Shown here: piece by piece, positions 58,350-64,000 of the stretch | Position numbering within the stretch: position 1 is the stretch's first letter | How the letters are laid out: every line of letters starts with the position of its first letter | NCBI RefSeq assembly: GCF_045679555.1 | Contig: NC_092091.1 | Location: 11,805,918 to 11,869,917 of the forward strand | Length of the DNA stretch: 64,000 bases | DNA from: Salvelinus alpinus | Lineage: Eukaryota; Chordata; Actinopteri; Salmoniformes; Salmonidae | Direction of reading: 5' to 3' | Notes under the pieces: generated by a model | What the model was told of the DNA's origin: nothing | Seen by the model: the letters and a program-made list of their open reading frames with translations, nothing else | Database searches by the model: none | Program-made: the position numbers and the translations under genes

Positions 58350-59486
58350 CTCTGTCTCTCTGTCTGTCTCTCTCTGTCCAGAGTTATCAGTCTCTCTCCA
58401 GTATCAGTGTATCTTCAGACTTAGCCAGCATCGTTGTCCGTCCTCTTCAGTACTTTGGAGATGTGAGTAAGACTGTGTCTGAACTGAGAGAGAAACTAGA
58501 AGACTTCCTTAAAGGAGAATGGACCAAGATCTCCACTACAGGTGTGTTGAAAATAATAACAACATCAACTTTAGACCATTGAAAGTTCCCTACTAGTCAC
58601 ATACATGTGGAATATGGTATGATGATAACATTCCCTCTCTCTGTCAATGTGTTTGTGTGTCTGTAGTGAATATAGTGGAGGTTGTACTGCCTCCAGAGCC
58701 CAAGACCAGAGAACAGTTGTTACAATGTGAGTCTCTTTATTGTGAAGTAACTAACAGTCTCTTTTTACTGACACTCCTAACAATCCCTCTAGAAATATAT
58801 AGCAATAGTAGATCTAATCAAAGACTGGGTATCTATCTGACTCCTCATATTTCTCTGATTTGATCTCTGCTGTGCTCTAATCAAAGACAGGGCAGATACA
58901 GTATCTGACTTAACTTATTGTTCTAACTCTCCTCATTGGTCTCTGCTCTGCTCTTCTCCCAGATTCCTGTCAGCTCACACTGGACACAAACACAGCAGGC
59001 ACACGCCTTTCTCTGTCTGAAGGGAACAGAAAGGTGACCTATACACGCCAAGTCCAACCATATCCTGACCATCCAGACAGATTCACCAACTACGAGCAGG
59101 TTCTGTGTCGAGAGGGTCTGTCTGGACGCTGTTACTGGGAGGTGGAGTGGAGTGGGGAGGATGTTGAAATAGCAGTCTCATATAAAGACATCAGCAGAAC
59201 AGGGACAGAGACAGGTAATGATGGTGCATTTGGATACAATAACAAGTCCTGGAGTTTACAGTGCTATACTGGTGGTTATTGTTTCAGACACAATAATGTT
59301 GAGACTAAAGTATCAGACCCTCAGTCCTCCAGAGTAGGAGTGTACCTGGATCACAAGGCAGGTACTCTGTCCTTCTACAGTGTCTCTGACACAATGACCC
59401 TCCTCCACAGAGTCCAGACCACATTCACTCAGCCCCTCTATCCTGGGTTGTGGCTCAATGGTACTGCCGAGCTGGTTAAACTGTAG
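52532..59486 (+). CDS. TRIM gene 3: finTRIM / TRIM25-like E3 ligase, six exons, 556 aa
   Basis: Exons: 52532-53128, 53518-53613, 57829-58062, 58382-58541, 58667-58726 and 58963-59486 (1671 nt, no internal stop). RING 15-57, B-box 1-like 103-133, B-box 2 156-186, coiled coil about 200-309, linker, PRY-SPRY 383-556. All RING and B-box ligands are present, including D170 at the usual C/D position. Introns are GT-AG. Very close to gene 2 in every exon. Role by family: cytosolic RING E3 ligase, probably in innate antiviral signalling; substrate unknown. It has the best-preserved interferon-type promoter motif of the three. Confidence 0.92.
53518..53613 (+). CDS. TRIM gene 3 exon 2
   Basis: 96 nt between TTCTCCACAG and GTAAGTA. 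Encodes [14 protein letters not shown] through LQQAVESLK. Two or three residues differ from gene 2. Confidence 0.9.
53790..55310 (+). mobile_element. LINE remnants in intron 2 (3' tail, then I/Nimb-like ORF1)
   Basis: 53793-53945 is a LINE 3' end beginning AATCCAATTAAATGGGCTTT. 53996-54930 is a broken ORF1 with start [13 protein letters not shown]. Its CCHC-type zinc knuckles are [27 protein letters not shown] and [15 protein letters not shown] (54566-54740), followed by [16 protein letters not shown]. The 3' end CCAAAGAAGAATAAAAG is at about 55300. ORF2 is deleted. Homologous sequence in gene 2 intron 2 shows insertion before the duplication. Confidence 0.78.
55325..55590 (-). mobile_element. 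tRNA-derived SINE, minus strand
   Basis: The minus strand starts with a tRNA-like head (CATAGCCTAGTGGTTAGAGC at 55590-55565; B-box region GGATCGAATCCCTGAGC). It includes GCTGACAAGGAAAAACCTG and ends in CAATTGAATACATTCAG. It lies between the I-like and Tx1-like LINE pieces. Absent at the corresponding point of gene 2. Confidence 0.85.
55640..56940 (+). mobile_element. Tx1-like LINE, ORF1 start and ORF2 fragments
   Basis: The leader and ORF1 start ([18 protein letters not shown] at 55885; [36 protein letters not shown] to 56170). After degenerate text, ORF2 pieces appear ([20 protein letters not shown] at about 56555-56610; [14 protein letters not shown] at 56640-56680). Large internal deletion and frame breaks. 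ORF1 is shared with 25.1-26.1 kb of gene 2. Confidence 0.75.
57068..57680. repeat. 47-bp minisatellite, 13 copies, in intron 2 of gene 3
   Basis: The unit is GGTGCTGGATGGTGTATTGT ACTGTGGTGTTGGGTACTGT ATAATGT (47 bp), with TATTATA and GGTGCTG variants. Copies start every 47 bp from 57068 to 57632. Gene 2 has a single copy (39491). The minus-strand open frame of 190 codons (57131-57703) is a repeat artefact rich in His, Thr and Pro. Confidence 0.96.
57770..57822. repeat. (CT)n tract before exon 3
   Basis: Pyrimidine run forming an extended polypyrimidine tract directly before the CTTAACAG acceptor of exon 3. Confidence 0.9.
57829..58062 (+). CDS. TRIM gene 3 exon 3 (coiled coil)
   Basis: 234 nt, phase 0, donor GTAACT. 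Encodes [17 protein letters not shown] through [11 protein letters not shown]. Heptad pattern. Three to four residues differ from gene 2. Confidence 0.93.
58140..58378. repeat. CT-rich low-complexity tract in intron 3 of gene 3
   Basis: C/T-rich run with TCTC, TGTCCC and a (TC)n core at 58315-58345; less than half the length of the gene 2 tract. The open frames across it are artefacts. Confidence 0.9.
58382..58541 (+). CDS. TRIM gene 3 exon 4
   Basis: 160 nt after acceptor [27 protein letters not shown] onward. Donor GTGTGT. Phase 0 in, phase 1 out. Confidence 0.9.
58667..58726 (+). CDS. TRIM gene 3 exon 5
   Basis: 60 nt between TGTCTGTAG and GTGAGT; encodes [19 protein letters not shown]. 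Confidence 0.9.
58963..59486 (+). CDS. TRIM gene 3 exon 6 (PRY-SPRY / B30.2)
   Basis: 524 nt from TTCTCCCAG to TAG. PRY with [24 protein letters not shown] with [20 protein letters not shown] and [20 protein letters not shown]; ends NGTAELVKL. Six residues longer than gene 2. Confidence 0.93.
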
Positions 59487-60076
59487 TAGGGTCCACATAG
59501 ATACTAGTCATGCTGGTGTAGTCTATAGCTGAGCTGGTTAAACTGTAGTAGGGTCCACATAGATACTAGTCATGCTGGTGTAGTCTATAGCTGAGCTGGT
59601 TAAACTGTAGTAGGGTCCACATAGATACTAGTCATGCTGGTGTAGTCTATAGCTGAGCTGGTTAAACTGTAGTAGGGTCCACATAGATACTAGTCATGCT
59701 GGTGTAGTCTATAGCTGAGCTGGTTAAACTGTAGTAGTGTCCACATAGATACTCGTCATGCTGGTGTAGTTTATAGCTGAGCTGGTTAAACTGTAGTAGG
59801 GTCCACATAGATACTAGTCATGCTGGTGTAGTCTATAGCTGAGCTGGTTAAAATGTAGTAGGGTCCACATAGATACTAGTCATGCTGGTGTAGTCTATAG
59901 CTGAGCTGGTTAAACTGTAGTAGGGTCCACATAGATACTAGTCATGCTGGTGTAGTCTATAGCTGAGCTGGTTAAACTGTAGTAGGGTCCACATAGATAC
60001 TAGTCATGCTGGTGTAGTCTATAGCTGAGCTGGTTAAACTGTAGTAGGGTCCACATAGATACTAGTCATGCTGGTG
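59466..60076. repeat. 62-bp minisatellite overlapping the gene 3 stop codon, 10 copies
   Basis: Units start every 62 bp from 59466 to 60024. Unit text: GCTGAGCTGGTTAAACTGTA GTAGGGTCCACATAGATACT AGTCATGCTGGTGTAGTCTA TA. The first 21 nt of each unit repeat the final coding codons and the stop. Copies after the first are nearly identical. Confidence 0.96.
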
Positions 60077-60812
60077 ATGATGGTCCCCAGATATAATGGT
60101 CTGTTTTTCTGTAGAATCATTTGACTGACTGTATAGTTGAATTAAAATGTAATGTACTTATTTTTATTAAATACAATGTTTTAGTCTTGTACATTTCCAT
60201 GAATCATGATGTGTGGTGTTGATGTATATTGGTTGTCATTCAGAACCATTGATATGTTTTCTCAATTGGTTCTCTGTCTCTATGTAATTCTCCTCAGTGG
60301 CATTGAACAGGTAGTATCACTAACTAACTAACTAAACTATATAGGACGGACACAGATTAATCCTAGTCCTAGACTAAAAAGTATGTTCAATGTAGATGTC
60401 CAGGAAACCGGCCCCAAATTTGGCATCTTTCATCCTCCCATACTGCTCAGTCCAGCAACATTAAACCTGTCCAGCAGGTGGTGATATTGACCAAACAATA
60501 AAACCAGCAGATATCTTGACTTGCCACTCAGTAATGTTCAGAATAGTACTTTAATATCATTGGAGATTGATGGTCTTTTTAATCCGCTATCCAGAGTCAG
60601 GAACAGATGAAGTTAGGTCTGCTACTGTTCAGTGATTAAATATGATTTATGGTGATGGGAAATAAAAAATCCAACACTCAACTTCATCTAGTAATAGTTT
60701 TCCTTTGTTATTTATTCCAAGGTGTCTTTAACTTATAAATGGATTGTGTGGAGGTGAGCTAGTGGTGTGGCTGATAGAATATAATGAAAAGGGAGGATGG
60801 GAGGGGAAATGG
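60077..60812 (+). other. 3' UTR / flank of gene 3, end of the segmental duplication
   Basis: Homologous to 41824-42590. Contains ATTAAA at 60141-60146 and 60166-60171, possible polyadenylation signals. Homology with the gene 2 flank stops at about 60812. Confidence 0.72.
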
Positions 60813-61405
<593 letters not shown>

Positions 61406-61462
61406 AATACAGTAGTAGTCTGGAGGGAATAACAATGTCCCACTTTTGTATGTGCAATTCAT

Positions 61463-61890
61463 TATATTTAACCTTAATTTAACTAGGCAAGTCAGTTATT
61501 AAGAACAAATTCTTATTTACAAGGATGGCCTTCCAAAATGTAAAATGCTTCTTGCTGTGACAGGGGCCTGGGATTTAAATAAATAAATAAATACATTATA
61601 AATATAGGACAAAACACACATCACAACAAGAGAGACAACACAACACCACATAAAGAGAGACCTAAGACAACGACATAGCAAGGCAGCAACACATGACAAC
61701 ACAGCATGGTAGCAACACAACATAACAACAACATGGTAGCAACACAACATGGTAGCAGCACAAAACATGGGACAAGCATTACTGGGCACAGACAACAGCA
61801 CAAAGGGCAAGAAGGTAGAGACAACAATACATCACACAAAGCAGCCACAACTGTCAGTAAAAGTGTCCATGATTGAGTCTTTCCTATTCC
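61463..61890 (-). mobile_element. LINE/SINE 3' fragment, minus strand
   Basis: AACTAGGCAAGTCAGTTATT at 61482 is the reverse of the common SINE/LINE tail, followed by low-complexity ATAAATAAATAAAT at 61577. An ACAACATGGTAGCAACACAA repeat-rich block reaches 61800, then ends at GTCCATGATTGAGTCTTTCC near 61886. Open frames there are Cys/Leu-rich by-products. Confidence 0.6.
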
Positions 61891-61949
61891 CCCTCAGGAA
61901 ACAAAAAAACATTTGGCATGGGTCCTCAGATCCTCAAAAGGTTCTACAG

Positions 61950-62300
61950 CTGCAACATCGAGAGCATCCTGACTGGTTGCGTCACTGCCTGGTATGGCAA
62001 CTGCTCGGCATCTGACTGCAAGGCACTACAGATGGTAGTGCGAACAGCCCAGTACATCACTGGGGCCAAGCTTCCTGCCATCAGGACCTCTACACCAGGC
62101 GGTGTCAGAGGAAGGCCCTAAAAATTGTCAAAGACCCCAGCCAGACTGTTCTCTCTACTACCGCATGGCAAGCGGTACCAGAGCGCCAAGTCTAGGACCA
62201 AAAGGCTTCTGAACAGTTTTTACCCCCAAGCCATAAGACTCCTGAACAGGAAATCAACCCGGACTATCTGCATTGTTGTTTTCATGACATTGTTGACGGC
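61950..62300 (+). mobile_element. LINE ORF2 C-terminus
   Basis: Encodes [35 protein letters not shown] and, in a shifted frame, [20 protein letters not shown]. Plus-strand relative of 23911-24438. One frameshift near 62095. Confidence 0.85.
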
Positions 62301-62340
62301 GCTCTTCTAAAGTCACATCCCTTATTTTCAGAGAAACTGA

Positions 62341-63980
62341 ATGCAGATTGTTCTGTACACGGATCAAATAGACATCTGGAATCCACTAGGATCCTTTGCA
62401 TCAAAAAACAAGTTGTTAATGGTGTACTACACCCTAGGAAATATACATTCAAAATGCAGCTCTAAACTGGCTGCTATCAGGCTACCTGCCGTGGCTAGAT
62501 CAGCAGACCTCCGTCAATCTGGTGGAGATGGAATATTGAATAGAATCTATGAAGACATGGATGCATTGTACAGTGGGGTTAAAATGCTAACTATTAACGG
62601 AGAGAAAATGATATATGGTGCCATGGTCTCTCTCTGTGGAGACACTCTGACACAACATGAACTAGCAGGGCTCAGAGGGTGTGGGCTTTGCCTACAGGAA
62701 GTGCAGACACTGTGAGGGTTCTTTTGAGGACATGCAGACACATATGCTAAAAGGACCTTGGAGAAGCATGTCAGACAATGTGATGAAAGAGAAAAGGTAA
62801 AGATGGACTTGCTTCACAACAGCCTGAGAACAACCTATGGGATCAATAGAAGGAGCAAGTTAGTTGAATTCCCAGCCTTTGATATCATACAACAAACTCC
62901 GCAAGACGTTATGCATGTAATTCTGGAGGGTGTTGCCCCATTGGAAATCACATGTGTTTTGAATCATCTTGTTGAGTCAGGACATATTGATTTGGACTCA
63001 GTGAATTCGTCTCTTCTTTGTTTCCCTTATTCCCCTCTAGACATTAGAGATCAGACATCCCCCATGTCTGTTAGTACATTAACGTCAATAATGGAAACTT
63101 AAACAGGCATCTGCTTGTCCTGCTAAGGATATTGCCATTTGTTTTGGAGAGTTAGGAATTCAATGCATATATACAACTGATAATTGAGCTAATGGAGATT
63201 GTACAGATATTATTTGCACCTGTTCTTTCTATTGTGACTGTGTCTAGGTTGAAGTTACTCATTGAAAATCATTTGAAGCATTGGAAGGAGCTTTTTCCAG
63301 GACCACAACGTTACACCTAAACAGCATTATGTGATACATTTGTCATCACAGATAAAGTCATTGGGTCCACTGGTTAGACATATGTGTAAGTGGTTTGAGT
63401 CTAAACATTGTTTCTTTAAACAACGGGCTTCCAAGCTCCATTTAAAAAATATTTGCAAGTCTTTGATCAATCAGAACCAAATATGAAAGCTGCCAAAATG
63501 TAGACAGTTCAATGCAGTCAATTGTTTCAAATGAAAAGGAGACGGGACCTGTATCAGAGGTAAAGATCTACAATATGTATGTGGAAAAATGAGGGACTTC
63601 CTAGGTTTCAATTAAGTAAACCATGCTGTATCAGTCAAATGGCTTGTAATAAATTGTAATAAATATGTAACTCAGAAGTCTAAGATCTTTGAATGGTAAT
63701 ATGCCAGAATTTGGACTGGTCAAAAACATATTTCTTGTTGATTCTAGGCTTAATTGTTAGGAATATCAACCATTTCAAACTCTACGCTTTGATAGAAATG
63801 TCATGGCTTATCAAGTTGACTTATCACCTTGCTCAGGCCACTGAGTTAGTGGAGGCTGAAAAACTGGTTGATTTGACCTCTCATTACACAATTAGCAACA
63901 AGAGCCAAACTTATGTACAAGTCAAATACCATCTTGGGGATGTAATAGAATTGTACAACAGTTCAAATGTCTCATAGTGT
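62341..63980 (+). pseudogene. CACTA/EnSpm (TNP2-like) transposase pseudogene
   Basis: 62400-62715 encodes MVYYTLGNIHSKCSSKLAAI and, further on, YEDMDALYSGVKMLTINGEK, then LAGLRGCGLCL. After a frame break, 62758-63090 encodes YGINRRSKLVEFPAF and TPQDVMHVILEGVAPLEITC. Further similarity appears at 63190-63300 (LIIELMEIVQILFAPVLSIV) and 63690-63960. This order resembles the TNP2-like transposase of fish EnSpm elements. Several stops; runs close to the window end. Domain assignment is from memory of the family and moderately sure. Confidence 0.6.
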
Positions 63981-64000
63981 GTACCCCGAATATGAAAAGT

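Overview
This is vertebrate nuclear DNA, almost certainly from a salmonid fish (Salmo, Oncorhynchus or Salvelinus). The evidence is spliced genes with GT-AG introns, an HpaI-type tRNA-derived SINE carrying the diagnostic GTTAAC, Tc1-like transposons, several fish LINE clades, Ty3/Gypsy LTRs and abundant tandem repeats. No bacterial or phage signal was seen. The species itself cannot be read from the window.

The host genes are three closely related finTRIM / TRIM25-like genes. Gene 1 (minus strand) shows only its RING/B-box exon at 1140-1736; the rest lies beyond the left edge. Gene 2 (plus, 19153-41541) has six exons and an intact 550-codon reading frame. Gene 3 (plus, 52532-59486) has the same six-exon plan and an intact 556-codon frame. 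Exons 1 to 5 are the same length in both complete genes (597, 96, 234, 160 and 60 nt). The last exon differs by 18 nt, placed in two stretches of the PRY-SPRY domain. Genes 2 and 3 lie in a segmental duplication of roughly 18.6-42.6 kb against 51.95-60.8 kb. Gene 2 is longer because intron 2 has swollen to 19.1 kb, against 4.2 kb in gene 3. Proteins of this family are RING E3 ubiquitin ligases, and many fish members are induced by virus or interferon.

Layout: 0-0.8 kb LINE tail; 1.1-1.97 kb gene 1 exon and promoter; 2-5.3 kb L2-like LINE broken by two insertions; 5.6-6.2 kb 32-bp minisatellite; 7-8.1 kb Tc1 remnant; 8.3-9.3 kb small tandem repeats; 9.9-10.3 kb solo LTR; 10.3-14.8 kb mostly featureless apart from a decayed coiled-coil coding remnant; 14.8-18.2 kb 28-bp minisatellite and Ty3/Gypsy remnants; 18.6-41.8 kb gene 2 with an intron full of nested elements and a 5.5-kb, 59-bp satellite; 43.3-44.6 kb hAT-like pseudogene; 46-51.9 kb a 44/38-bp minisatellite split by a LINE, an LTR and a LINE tail; 52-60.1 kb gene 3; 61-64 kb microsatellite, LINE pieces and a CACTA-like transposase pseudogene.

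The most informative signals come from comparing genes 2 and 3. These include precise empty sites that date insertions, a minisatellite present as one unit in one paralog and 13 in the other, a 3' minisatellite whose unit contains the last codons and stop of the gene, and an interferon-response-like promoter motif best preserved in gene 3. I found no convincing new enzymatic or defence system beyond this TRIM cluster.
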